Assembly (NCBI GenBank): GCA_028335825.1
Contig: JAIOKI010000018.1
Location: forward strand, 62,001 to 126,000
Direction: 5' to 3'
DNA length: 64,000 nucleotides
Origin: Nosema muscidifuracis
Lineage: Eukaryota; Microsporidia; Nosematidae
Under the pieces are notes generated by a model. That model saw only the letters and a list, made by a program, of their open reading frames with translations. It was not told where the DNA came from and ran no database searches. Below, piece by piece: positions 1 to 9,612 of this stretch. A program made the position numbers and the translations under genes. Position 1 is the stretch's first letter, and each line of letters opens with the position of its first letter.

Positions 1-1
1 G

Positions 2-73
2 GAACTTGAACAAGATAATGAAAAAATTAATTTGAGATATTTAGAATTATTAAAGAAGAATATAAAAAAGTAA
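2..73 (+). CDS. 3' end of a gene that starts before the window
   Basis: An open frame enters from the left edge and ends at TAA (71-73). It encodes 23 residues rich in Glu, Lys and Leu (ending LELLKKNIKK), which looks like the end of a charged helix or coiled coil. The frame agrees with the purine-rich coding strand seen in neighbouring genes. Too little is present to name it. Confidence 0.5.
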   Translation, partial: ELEQDNEKINLRYLELLKKNIKK

Positions 74-603
74 ATGTAAAAATGAAGAATTTACATTACT
101 GAGAAAATTATAATTAACATAATGAGGAAATTATAATTAATTGAAAAAATAACATTTCTAAAGATTTACTTTAACATTACTAAATATCTACTATAATTAG
201 CAAAAGATTTATTTTAACATTACTAAAAATTTATTATAATTAATAAAAGATTTACTATAAGTACTAAAGATTAATTAGCATTAGAAAAAGATTTACTATA
301 ATTAACAAAAGATTAACTATAATTAGCAAAAGATTAATTAAATTCTAAAGATAATAAAAATAAACTCCTCTATTACTTAAAGGGGTGGAATTGATTAGAT
401 CATGATTATTTAGATTTATGTAATAATGATATTTTTACTAACTCTAATTTTAATTAATATTTCTTGATATTTAGATATTATTAATTATTAACCCATCCAT
501 CATTTTGTTATGATTATCCAATAAACTCCTTTTGAAAAAGGATAAGAAAAAATTATAAAATGATTTTCTAGTTAAAAAAATAAAAAAAAAGAGGGGTTAG
601 AAA
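74..603. repeat. Intergenic DNA with diverged short repeats
   Basis: This gap has no gene. From about 140 to 350 it holds diverged copies of a 20-40 base unit built on 'aaagatttactataattaac'. The last 20 bases contain GGGG (592-595) just before the next start codon, a GGG-type variant of the microsporidian start-proximal signal. Confidence 0.5.
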
Positions 604-1737
604 ATGGTAAGTGTTAACAGTGATTATAATTTACAGTTTAAAGAGGACAGTGAAGATGAATTTTTAGAAAAAGGGCAAGATGAGAATGAAGCCAATTCCT
701 TAAAATTAAGTAAATTTGTTGAGGATGATTTTTATTCTCCTCAGAATGCTTTAGGATATAAAAATGATGATGATTTAAAATACAGGGTTGTAGGTAACAA
801 AAAGAAAAAAGATAAAAAACGAAAAAGAAGAAATGATGAAAATAAAAAGATTTCTAATCGAAAGATTGTTAATCTACCAGCTTCACAGCCCTATACTCGA
901 TTTATCGATGGAGAGCACAGATTATGTTTTAAATATAATACTAAAATAAGTGATGCAGTGTTAAGTTCTATGCCTAAGACAGATCTTGAAGATAATGAAT
1001 TTTGTATTAGGTTTGATATAGAAAATGTTGATATTTGTAAATTAAATGAAAAATTCAAAGCAGATAATTGTGTTTATCCAAGAGCCAATTTACCTTTTGA
1101 GATGTATGTAGGTAATAGATGGGAATATGAAACAGAATGTAATAGGCTTGCCTGGGCTTTTGTATCACTTAATCCTGTATTATTATATGGTAAAAAAGGT
1201 CTTATACAGAGAGCAGTTGATTCATATAGGAATATAAATAAACAGAATAGGAATAAGAAGATTACAAGAGATGATAAATTTCCAAGTGATTTTGATAAGA
1301 GAAAACATGCATCACTTCCTCCTTCTTCTGTTACTATTAATTGGGTAAGTAAAGGTATTAAGAAGAAATGTAAGATACAAGTAAATATTGATAATGTTAA
1401 TTATGAGAAGATTGATGAAGATTTCAAAAATAAATATTCTGTATTTATGGATGATTTTGATGACAGATCTTTTGGCTTAAGTAAGTATGAGAGTGGTAAT
1501 AAAGATAATGAATTAGCAGTTAAAATAGCATTTTTAAATGTTGAAAATATGTCATTTTGGAATGCTATTAAAGCACTTGATAAAACTACTGTACTTAAAA
1601 GAGCAATTGAAGCTTACAAAGCTAAGAAGGAAGAATATCCAAGTAGTGAAGATGATACTGATGCTTCTGACTTAGTTTCTAAAGCTTTAGAAGAAGAAAA
1701 TAGTGATGATTTAGAAATTTTTCTACTTGGTGCATAA
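604..1737 (+). CDS. DUF8032-like nuclear protein
   Basis: The protein is 377 aa as an unspliced frame, or 367 aa if a candidate 30-nt intron right after the ATG is removed. An acidic N-terminus is followed by a strongly basic run at residues 66-83 (KKKKDKKRKRR), a likely nuclear localisation signal. Residues about 97-210 (YTRFIDGEHRL..., NCVYPRANLPFEMYVGNRWE, then LNPVLLYGKKGLIQRAVDSY) resemble, from memory, a conserved fungal domain catalogued as DUF8032. That domain is found in nuclear, putative regulatory proteins and its function is unknown to me. Residues about 305-345 (FWNAIKALDKTTVLKRAIEAY) look like a weak second copy of the domain's last helix. GGGG lies 9 bases before the ATG. The gene is certain; the domain name is moderately secure and no biochemical role is assigned. 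Confidence 0.8.
   Translation: MVSVNSDYNLQFKEDSEDEFLEKGQDENEANSLKLSKFVEDDFYSPQNALGYKNDDDLKYRVVGNKKKKDKKRKRRNDENKKISNRKIVNLPASQPYTRFIDGEHRLCFKYNTKISDAVLSSMPKTDLEDNEFCIRFDIENVDICKLNEKFKADNCVYPRANLPFEMYVGNRWEYETECNRLAWAFVSLNPVLLYGKKGLIQRAVDSYRNINKQNRNKKITRDDKFPSDFDKRKHASLPPSSVTINWVSKGIKKKCKIQVNIDNVNYEKIDEDFKNKYSVFMDDFDDRSFGLSKYESGNKDNELAVKIAFLNVENMSFWNAIKALDKTTVLKRAIEAYKAKKEEYPSSEDDTDASDLVSKALEEENSDDLEIFLLGA
607..636 (+). other. Candidate 30-nt intron directly after the start codon
   Basis: The 30 bases directly after the ATG start with GTAAGT, contain TTAAC and end in TTTACAG. This matches the layout of the S8 intron at 8841-8871. The length is a multiple of three and has no stop, so the frame stays open whether or not it is spliced. 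Removal would make the protein begin M-F-K-E-D. Confidence 0.5.
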
Positions 1738-2627
1738 TATATTAATTAATTATGATTAAGTAATTTATTAAATAATTTTATTATTTCAATTTATTAAATG
1801 AATATTATTTTTCTAATTTAGATAGATGAACATAATTTTATATTAATTTATTATTTTAATTTATTATAAATTTTATTATTTCAATTTATTAAATGAATAT
1901 TATTTTTCTAATTTAGATAGATGAACATAATTTTATATTAATTTATTATTTTAATTTATTATAAATTTTATTATTTCAATTTATTAAATGAATATTATTA
2001 TTCTAATTTAGATAGATGAATATAATTTTATATTAATTTATTATTTTAATTTAGATAGATGAACATAATTTTATTTTAATTTTTTTTTTATATAAGCAAA
2101 GATACTTTAAGCCAATATTTTTCTTTATTTTTTTAGATCTTTCGAATCAAATTCTTTAAATATTAAATATGTTTATTTAACGATATCTTTTTTATAAACA
2201 TTCCACTAATTTTATCTTCAACAAATATGCTCAAACTTTTTTTTATAAACATTTACTAACTTTTTCTTTAATAAATACTTACTAACTTTTTCCTTTATAA
2301 ACATTCTATTTTTTATATCTTCAACAAATATACTACAATTAAGTCTTTTATAAATGAAATATATTTATAATAACTCTTTAAATAAAACATTCACTGTCTG
2401 TCTATTTTCATTGATAAAAGATTAAATGTTTACAAAAACACTTCATATTATAACATTTTATTTTCCATATTTCTTTTTGTTTATTATTTTGTTTTATTTA
2501 TCAACAAATCAATTACATAAATATATATCTTAAAAACTCATCCATAAAAAAATACTATCTTTATGCATCAAAAATCCCAAACTTTTTTTTTAATATTTTT
2601 TTTTATTTATTCACCCCAGAAAAAAAA
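1738..2627. repeat. Intergenic region with a 95-bp tandem repeat
   Basis: A unit of 95 bases is repeated about three times between 1774 and 2070; units begin near 1774, 1869 and 1964. Each contains 'ctaatttagatagatgaa'. The rest is AT-rich DNA with no gene. CCCC at 2614-2617 lies 10 bases before the SUB2 start codon and is its probable start-proximal signal. Confidence 0.7.
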
Positions 2628-3824
2628 ATGAGTGACGATGAATTGATAGAATACAGAGAAGATACAATCAGTCAGATTAAAAAACCCCAGTCTAAGAGTA
2701 AATCATCAGCTCAGTTTAAAGATTTTCTTCTTCGTGATGAACTTATGGAATCAATTAAAGATGCTGCTTTTGAACACCCAAGTGAAGTTCAACAAATGGC
2801 TATTCCTAAAGCTATTTTAGGTCAAGATATTTTATGCCAGGCCAAGAGTGGTACAGGTAAAACTGCAGTATTTGTATTATCAACACTTCAACAAATGAAA
2901 GTTGTTGACAAAGAAACAGTTATATTAGTAATGGTACATACTAAAGAAATGGCTGAACAAGTTAAACAAGAATATTTAAGGTTTAGTAAAAAGATGGATA
3001 ATATATCAGTAGGATGTATATATGGAGGTAATAATATAGAAGATGATATTAAAATGTTATCTATTAATTCTCCTTCAATACTTATAGGTACTCCTGGTAG
3101 ATTAGCAGAAGTAGTTAGAAGAAGAGCTTTAAATTTAAAACATGTTAAATATTTTGTGAGTGATGAGTGTGATAAAATGGTAGGAGATCTTGATATGCGT
3201 ATTGATGTACAAGAAGTATTTATTAATACTCCTAGAAAGAAACAAACTCTTATGTTTACAGCTACTCTTAATAAATATACATTTGATGAGTGTATGAGAT
3301 TTCTTGATAATCCTTTTATAGTACGAGTAGATGACGAATCAAAATTAACTTTATATGGTCTTAAACAATTTTATGTTGAAGTTGAAGATAATAAAAAACT
3401 TGATAAACTTAATGAAGTACTTAACAATACAACTTATAATCAAGCTATTATATTTACAAGTAACAAGTTCTTACCTGAAAAATTATGTTCATTTTTAAAG
3501 AATAAAAGTTTACAAGCTTTAGATTTACATGCTAATCTTAGTACTGATCAAAGAAAAACAAGATTATTAAGTTTTAAGAAATATGAGTATAGGATTTTAA
3601 TAACTACAGATTTATTATCAAGAGGAATTGATGTACAAGATGTTAATTTTGTAATTAATTATGATATGCCTGATAGTCCTGAGACTTATTTACATAGAGT
3701 AGGAAGAGCAGGAAGATTTGAAACTGAAGGTACTGCTATATCTTTTATTACTAATGAAGAGGATAGAATTAAGTTGAATGAAGTACAGAGCAAATTTGAG
3801 ATAGCTATTAACAATTTAAAATAA
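2628..3824 (+). CDS. SUB2: DEAD-box RNA helicase SUB2/UAP56 (splicing and mRNA export)
   Basis: A 398-aa ATP-dependent RNA helicase. The Q-motif region reads FEHPSEVQQMAIP (49-60). Walker A is AKSGTGKT (72-79), motif Ib is TPGR (155-158), and motif II is DECD at 179-182. DECD instead of DEAD is the hallmark of the SUB2/UAP56 (DDX39) branch. Motif III is TAT, and the C-terminal lobe ends with RGIDVQDVNFVINYD and HRVGRAGRF. In other eukaryotes this protein acts in spliceosome assembly and in the TREX mRNA-export complex. Keeping it fits a genome that still has introns. Length is close to the family norm, slightly trimmed at the N-terminus. The start is supported by CCCC 10 bases upstream. Confidence 0.97.
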   Translation: MSDDELIEYREDTISQIKKPQSKSKSSAQFKDFLLRDELMESIKDAAFEHPSEVQQMAIPKAILGQDILCQAKSGTGKTAVFVLSTLQQMKVVDKETVILVMVHTKEMAEQVKQEYLRFSKKMDNISVGCIYGGNNIEDDIKMLSINSPSILIGTPGRLAEVVRRRALNLKHVKYFVSDECDKMVGDLDMRIDVQEVFINTPRKKQTLMFTATLNKYTFDECMRFLDNPFIVRVDDESKLTLYGLKQFYVEVEDNKKLDKLNEVLNNTTYNQAIIFTSNKFLPEKLCSFLKNKSLQALDLHANLSTDQRKTRLLSFKKYEYRILITTDLLSRGIDVQDVNFVINYDMPDSPETYLHRVGRAGRFETEGTAISFITNEEDRIKLNEVQSKFEIAINNLK

Positions 3825-4120
3825 ATATTATTTATTGTGATTTTATATTTGGTAAAATATTCATGAGGAAAGTGTTTTATATGAGTAAAATGTTATATTG
3901 ATAAATATTATATAAAGAAAATAATATGAGAAGATTATATTTTATATAAAGAAAATGTTATATTAATAAATATTATGTAAAGAAAATAATATAAAAAGAT
4001 TATATTTTATTGAGTAAAATGCTATTATGATAAATATTATGTAAAGATTATCTTATATATAAAGAAAATGTTATATTGAAAAATTATTTATGTAAAAAGA
4101 ATATATTTAATAAAATTAAT
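3825..4120. repeat. Short intergenic region with diverged tandem repeats
   Basis: The gap is filled by imperfect copies of a roughly 60-base unit containing 'aaagaaaatgttatattaataaatattatg'. A run of four A on the plus strand (4112-4115) is a short T4 terminator for the tRNA read on the minus strand. Confidence 0.5.
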
Positions 4121-4192
4121 TGGGAGATCCGGGGATTGAACCCGGGACCCTTAGATCTTCAGTCTAATGCTCTCCCACTGAGCTAATCTCCC
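4121..4192 (-). tRNA. tRNA-Phe (anticodon GAA)
   Basis: Read on the minus strand, 72 nt fold as a complete cloverleaf. The acceptor GGGAGAT pairs with ATCTCCC, with T8 and A9 next. The D arm is GCTC/GAGC, the anticodon stem TTAGA/TCTAA holds loop CTGAAGA (anticodon GAA), and the T arm is CCGGG-TTCAATC-CCCGG. The discriminator base is A and there is no intron. The first 10 nt overlap the last codons and stop of the upstream minus-strand protein gene. Confidence 0.97.
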
Positions 4193-4431
4193 TGCTCATC
4201 AATTTTTTTCTTCATTTTAATACGTTGTAATTCTTTTATTATATCATTCACAACATAATAATTACAATCCTTACTCAGTCCTTTAACTACTTCACTAAGA
4301 AAATATTTATAATTTAAATCTTCAGTATATTTTGAATATTTTCTTATTACTTTATAAGCTTCTTGTTTGTATTCTTGTTTAGATTTGTTATGTTTTTCTT
4401 TTATATTCAAGTTATTTATAAGATTATTCAT
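4183..4431 (-). CDS. Small basic hypothetical protein ending inside tRNA-Phe
   Basis: An 82-aa, lysine-rich, probably all-helical protein (for example SKQEYKQEAYKVIRKYSKY and VVNDIIKELQRIKMKKK). I do not recognise it. It is supported as a gene by CCC directly upstream of its ATG on the minus strand (plus-strand GGG at 4433-4435), exactly as in neighbouring genes. Its stop codon TAG is made of tRNA nucleotides 8-10, so both genes share 10 bases on the same strand and an mRNA would contain the start of the tRNA. The size and helical character would suit a small subunit of a larger complex, but nothing specific can be claimed. Confidence 0.65.
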   Translation of the reverse strand: MNNLINNLNIKEKHNKSKQEYKQEAYKVIRKYSKYTEDLNYKYFLSEVVKGLSKDCNYYVVNDIIKELQRIKMKKKIDEQGD

Positions 4432-4700
4432 AGGGTGGTATTTTTATTTGAGTACAAAAATATGTATAACCCTTTATCTTTTATATATCATATATAAGAG
4501 AATATTATTTTATATCATTATAAGAGAATATTATTTATAACTCCTTTAATCTTTTATTTTATACCACTGTTTTATTAACTAATTTTAATCTTAAATTTTA
4601 TCCAACTTTTTTATTTACTACTCATTTAATCTTAAATTTTATCCAACCTCTTTCATCCATCTAACTTTTTATACACAACCTCTTATATTTTAACCCCTTA

Positions 4701-6839
4701 ATGATTTTAACTACAAAAGATAAAATAATAAAATTAACCAGTAAATTACAAATACTTGATATAAATACTCTTAAAGAGATACACTCTATAAAGAAACATA
4801 AAATATCTTGTATATCATTATTATCAGATACAGTTTTATTATACGGTACAATAGAAGGTAATTTGTATACCCTCTGTCTTAAGAAATTTAATCATACAAA
4901 TATACATAATCATTCATCAGAAATAAGTAATATATTTGTTTTAGATACTTTTATATACACAGGATATAATGATGGTACAATAATTAAATTAATACTAAAA
5001 AATAAACAAGTATCACAATTTAAAGTATACAAACATAGATTACCTATAACATCACTTATAAGTAATGGTACAGAAATATTAGTAAGTGATATGACAGATA
5101 AAGTAGTAAGTTATCCTTCTATGGTTACATATGATATTACTAATCCCAAATTTATTTATTTGAATTATATATTTATATCTGAGAAGAATATTTTATATTG
5201 TTTAACAAGGAATTCTCTTAGTAGTTATTTAGAGACAGATACTTATATTAAGAAATTTTTTTTTAATAATAATGGTGGGATATTATTTGTAATACTTTAT
5301 GATAAATTAGTAGTATATGATTTTAATAATAAGAATATTATTAAAGAAATATTTAAATCTTTTAAAGATGCTGTATATGATGAAAAAAATAATAGAATAA
5401 TTGGATTTTATGATACTGGAAAAGAAATTGTAGAAGGAATATTAGATGATATTTATGATGAGATGGATAATATAGTATTTAGTGAGAATAAGATATATGA
5501 GAAGAGAGTTAAAATTAATGAAGATGAGGAATATAAAGGTCATTTAAATAGAGATGATGAATATTATGAAGATTATTATGAGGAAGAAGAAGAATATTAT
5601 GAAGAAGAAGAAGAGGAATATTATGAAGATGAAGAGAAAAGAAGAAGTAATAAGAAGAATAAAAAATATAATAATGATACTAAACATAACGAAGATACTA
5701 AATATATTAATAAAGATAACGGAGGTACTAAATATATTAATAAACATAACGGAAATACTAAATATAACGAAGATACTAAACGTATTAATAAATATAATAG
5801 AAAAAATATCATATCAGATTCATCAGAAGAATTAGAAATTATTGAAAATAATATTCAAATATTCCCTATAATAAAAAATAATGATAGATTATTTTATTAC
5901 ACTGATCAAGGATATCTTATATCAATTAAAGGATCAGAATATAATAAAATAGAAATAAGATATCATGATAAATTAAAACAAACAGTAGAAATAAATGATT
6001 ATAATAATTGTACACAAGGAGTATTCTATAATAAGAATATTTTAATATGTACAATATCTACTTCTTATTTTTATTCAGAAGATGATACATGGACTAAAGA
6101 TTTAAATAAAGAATATAAAACAATAATAAGTATGAATGATAAATACGTCATAATTAGTAATATGATAACTAATATATATGATATTAAAGGTAAAGAAATA
6201 TTTAATTTTAATATAAAAGATATAACAAATATAATTTTAAGTAAATCATTAATATTTATATTTAGTACAAAACTTACAATAATAGATTTATTTAATAAAA
6301 CTAAGGAATACAGTCTACCTAGTAAAGTATCATGGGGATATTATTATAACTCAAGAATTTATTATAAAATAGATAATGATATTTATATTATGTATAATAA
6401 TTTATCATATAGGGTATATGAAAATATAGAGTATCCTTTAGCTGTAATAGGAAATAGGATTGTTTGTATGGATAAATGTATAAGAATATTACCTGTACCT
6501 ATAATTAATTTTATAGATCTACCATCTTCTATACATAATTTTATAAGTATTGATAGAAATTTTGATAGTTTTGATAGTAATGATAGATTAAGTTTTGATA
6601 GTAAGAATTTTGATGATAGAAATAGTGATAAAAATTCTAATACTTTTAATGATAGAAATATTGATAATAAGAATTTTGATGATAAAAATAAGAATTTAAA
6701 TAGATTTGATGAAAATATTAACAATAATGAAAATAATTTTAATATTGATGATAGTATTTCTGATGAAGAAAGTATCTTTGATGATCAAGTAAAAAGTACA
6801 GCTACACCAACTAAGAAATATAATTTGTTTAAAAAATAA
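4701..6839 (+). CDS. CTF4: Ctf4/AND-1-like replisome adaptor, shortened
   Basis: A 712-aa protein. Residues 1 to about 270 form a degenerate WD40-type propeller (LLYGTIEGNLYTL, FIYTGYNDGTIIKL). An acidic Tyr/Glu-rich stretch and an Asn/Lys-rich stretch follow (about 280-375). Residues about 385-610 resemble the middle SepB-type propeller of Ctf4/AND-1: IEIRYHDK near 416 matches the family's 'I-VEFHD' segment, WTKDL and a closing LPVPIINFIDLP near 597-608 match 'LPRPAVAILSF'. In other eukaryotes Ctf4 is a trimeric hub linking the CMG helicase to polymerase alpha. The C-terminal helical bundle that normally follows is missing and is replaced by a Ser/Asp/Asn-rich tail. CCCC lies 3 bases before the ATG. 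Another double-propeller protein is possible. Confidence 0.7.
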   Translation: MILTTKDKIIKLTSKLQILDINTLKEIHSIKKHKISCISLLSDTVLLYGTIEGNLYTLCLKKFNHTNIHNHSSEISNIFVLDTFIYTGYNDGTIIKLILKNKQVSQFKVYKHRLPITSLISNGTEILVSDMTDKVVSYPSMVTYDITNPKFIYLNYIFISEKNILYCLTRNSLSSYLETDTYIKKFFFNNNGGILFVILYDKLVVYDFNNKNIIKEIFKSFKDAVYDEKNNRIIGFYDTGKEIVEGILDDIYDEMDNIVFSENKIYEKRVKINEDEEYKGHLNRDDEYYEDYYEEEEEYYEEEEEEYYEDEEKRRSNKKNKKYNNDTKHNEDTKYINKDNGGTKYINKHNGNTKYNEDTKRINKYNRKNIISDSSEELEIIENNIQIFPIIKNNDRLFYYTDQGYLISIKGSEYNKIEIRYHDKLKQTVEINDYNNCTQGVFYNKNILICTISTSYFYSEDDTWTKDLNKEYKTIISMNDKYVIISNMITNIYDIKGKEIFNFNIKDITNIILSKSLIFIFSTKLTIIDLFNKTKEYSLPSKVSWGYYYNSRIYYKIDNDIYIMYNNLSYRVYENIEYPLAVIGNRIVCMDKCIRILPVPIINFIDLPSSIHNFISIDRNFDSFDSNDRLSFDSKNFDDRNSDKNSNTFNDRNIDNKNFDDKNKNLNRFDENINNNENNFNIDDSISDEESIFDDQVKSTATPTKKYNLFKK

Positions 6840-6942
6840 ATAACTTTAATTAAATATAAAATATTTTTCTTTCTAATAACATGTTTTAAATTCATATATT
6901 AATTTATTATACTTATATTATCTAAAGAATTATTAACATTGA

Positions 6943-7014
6943 GGTGATATAGTCTAGTGGTATGATGTCTGCTTAGGGTGCAGGAGGTCCCGGGTTCAAA
7001 TCCCGGTATCGCCC
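6943..7014 (+). tRNA. tRNA-Pro (anticodon AGG)
   Basis: A 72-nt cloverleaf. The acceptor GGTGATA pairs with TATCGCC, the anticodon stem TCTGC/GCAGG holds loop TTAGGGT (anticodon AGG), and the T arm is CCGGG-TTCAAAT-CCCGG (B box GGTTCAAATCC). The discriminator base is C, as expected for eukaryotic tRNA-Pro. A T5 run (7016-7020) follows as the Pol III terminator. No intron. Confidence 0.96.
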
Positions 7015-8836
7015 ATTTTTATAAACTTTTTTTTGTATAATTATTTACAAAAAATTTATATATTCTTTATAATTGATCTACATATCTTGTTATTATAAAA
7101 ATCTTACTTTATATTAATATACTAGTCTTATAAAATTTATCATTATATTTTTTAATACTACAATTTCAAGATTAAATTTTTGTCTATCTATTTAAAACTT
7201 TTATTTATCTTTATAATATATAAATTGACTTTTTTTTAGATTTTTACACTTTGGAGTTTTCAAATTTATTGATGAGTATTTCATGTTATTGTAAATATCA
7301 ATTAAATTTTTTTGTATTATTTTTTAAATTCGATCATTACTCTGGTGATTTTGACTTGTAAAATATTAATTTATTTTTAATATATCAATTTATTTTCTAT
7401 ACTTACATAATATCAGATTTTCAATTGATATTATAGAATTTCATCTGTCTTTAATAATTTTAACAAACCTTAAAATATTTTCATAGATAAACATGATTCT
7501 TTAGCAAAAGCAAACCTTAAAATATTTTCTAAGATAAAAATAATTCTTCATACGATTTAATAATGATCACAGTCATTATTTTTTTCTCAAATGAATTTCT
7601 ATAAATTAAATATGATAAAATCTTATAAAACCTTCTTATATTATTCTAATATATTATTTTATACTCTTTACCTCTCATAGACTAGATTCTAATTTTTTTT
7701 TTTATAAGTTTTTCTACTTCAATTAATATTACTATTTTTCTATATTGACATCTATTTAGAATATTTTTTCTTATAAAATACTTTAAAATTGATATTAATA
7801 TATTTTTGTAGATTTAAGCTTCTTTTTTATGTTTAATACCAGTAGACGTTATAATAAATAATTAAAAAAATTAAGTTTATATTGAATAAAATTTCTATCT
7901 CATTTTTTACTGATATTATCTATCTAAAAATAATAAATAAATTAACATATTTTTCATAATTCTTATCTTAATATTAACATATTTACATAATCTATCTCTA
8001 AATAGAACTATTTTTTAATTATTTTTAATTTAAAAAATAAATTAAGAAATATGAAATAAGATAAATCTTTTTATTTTAGTTAATTAAAAATAATTCTAAT
8101 TTTTTATTAGTAAAATGGTTTAACTGATATATTTTATTGTCTTATGTATTATTAAATTTATAATTAAATAACAGTATTTTCTACAACCTTTTTATAAATA
8201 AAAATGTTTAATAAATTTATTTTAGATCAAATTTCAAGTTTATTTTATTATTCGATAAAATCACTTCGTCTCTTCTTTTTAAAAAAATTCGTAATGTTTC
8301 ACGTATAATTTTTTATAATTAATAACTCTTCTTTTTTATTATATCATCTTCAATAAGTTTAACTTTTTTTTATCATTTTAAAGTAATCAAAAGATTTCTT
8401 AGCATAGGTTATCATTTTAAAGTAATCAAAAGATTTCTTAGCATAGGTTATCATTTTAAAGTAATCAAAAGATTTCTTAGCATAGATTATTTTTTTAAAT
8501 ATATAATAGATTATATTTTTAAATATATAATAGATTATATTTTTAAATATAATAGGTTATTCTTTTAAATCTATTTATACAAAATATTTATATATATAAT
8601 AGATTATCTTTTTATTTATATATATAATAGATTATCTTTTTATTTATATATATAATAGATTATCTTTTTATTTATTTATTATCTATATAAATATTTGAAT
8701 CTATTTATTTATATATTTATCTATTACATATCATCTACTCACCTCCATTCATCTATAACATATCACCCATTCAACTCACCCATTGATATTAAAAAATATT
8801 TTTTTTCTAAAATAAAATATTTTTTTTACCCCATAA
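7015..8836. other. 1.8-kb gap with tandem repeats near its right end
   Basis: I see no gene between the tRNA and ribosomal protein S8. The left 1.3 kb is plain AT-rich DNA. At 8371-8487 a 39-base unit (starting tatcattttaaagtaatcaa) is present three times almost without change. From 8488 to about 8670 shorter units ending in 'ataatagattat' follow. CCCC at 8829-8832 belongs to the S8 start. Confidence 0.6.
8371..8487. repeat. 39-bp perfect tandem repeat, three copies
   Basis: Three copies begin at 8371, 8410 and 8449. They differ only near the end of the last copy, which suggests a recent expansion. Confidence 0.9.
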
Positions 8837-9380
8837 ATGGGTAAGTGAAAACTAACAATAAAATAATTTAGGAATAAATCACAGAGGAGAACACAAAAGA
8901 AAGAAAAGTGGTGGTAAATCAGTTTTACACAGAAAGAAACGTAATAATCGTAGTGGTAGTCAAATGGCAGCTACTAAGATAGGAGAAGTACGTGTAGTAG
9001 AGAAGAGAGCTCGTGGTGGTAATAAGAAATACAAAGCTCTTAGATTATCTGAAGGATCTTTCCTTCTTAAGACTACTAACTCAGTCAAATTATCTAAAAT
9101 TATTGAAGTTATGTACCATCCTACTAATAATGATTACGTACGTACTAATACAATTACTAAATCTAGTGTTGTTAAAATATCTGCTGAATCTTTTAAAGAT
9201 GAAATTAATAAAGATAATCTTAAAGAAAAAGATTCTAGATTGTATGAAATACTTGAGAAAGGATATCTTTATGCTATTATTAAGAGTAGACCTGGACAAG
9301 TAGGAAAAGCTGAAGGAGAGATTTTACAAGGAAGACAGTTAGAATTTTATGCAGGATTATTTAAGAAAAATAAAATTTAA
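8837..9380 (+). CDS. RPS8: 40S ribosomal protein eS8, spliced
   Basis: The ATG at 8837 plus one G (8840) join, after removal of the intron 8841-8871, to exon 2 at 8872-9380. This gives a 170-aa protein beginning [18 protein letters not shown], which fits the family N-terminus (MGIS-D--HKRR-TG-K). [30 protein letters not shown] and [21 protein letters not shown] are family signatures. CCCC at 8829-8832 supports the upstream ATG. Without splicing, only an N-terminally cut 138-aa frame from 8964 would be read. The protein is a component of the small ribosomal subunit body. It is shorter than the roughly 200-aa yeast protein, having lost part of the eukaryotic insertion. Confidence 0.95.
8841..8871 (+). 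other. 31-nt spliceosomal intron in eS8
   Basis: The intron starts GTAAGT, carries a perfect branch-point ACTAAC ten bases in, and ends ATTTAG. It interrupts the second codon (phase 1: ATG G|GA). Splicing restores the conserved eS8 N-terminus, so it is well supported by protein homology. Confidence 0.93.
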
Positions 9381-9612
9381 TTTATTTTAAAGGATGTTTT
9401 TTTTTAATATTTTGATTGTATTTGATTAATAATTTGATTTTATTAATTATATTTTAATTTTTTTATTAATAATTTGATTTTATTCTAATTATAGATTATC
9501 TATTTATATTCTAATTATAGATTATCTATTTATATTTTATTCATATATTAATAATTTATATTATATTAAAATTATAGATTATCTATTTATATTTTATTTA
9601 TCTACTAATAAT

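Noticed and set aside
380-560. Possible small nuclear RNA before the first gene
   Set aside because: The stretch is slightly less repetitive, but I found no conserved U2, U4, U5 or U6 segment and no convincing promoter or terminator.
5544-5835. Several frames on both strands across the acidic part of the Ctf4-like gene
   Set aside because: They are shadows of a low-complexity GAA/TAT-rich coding stretch, with no independent evidence.
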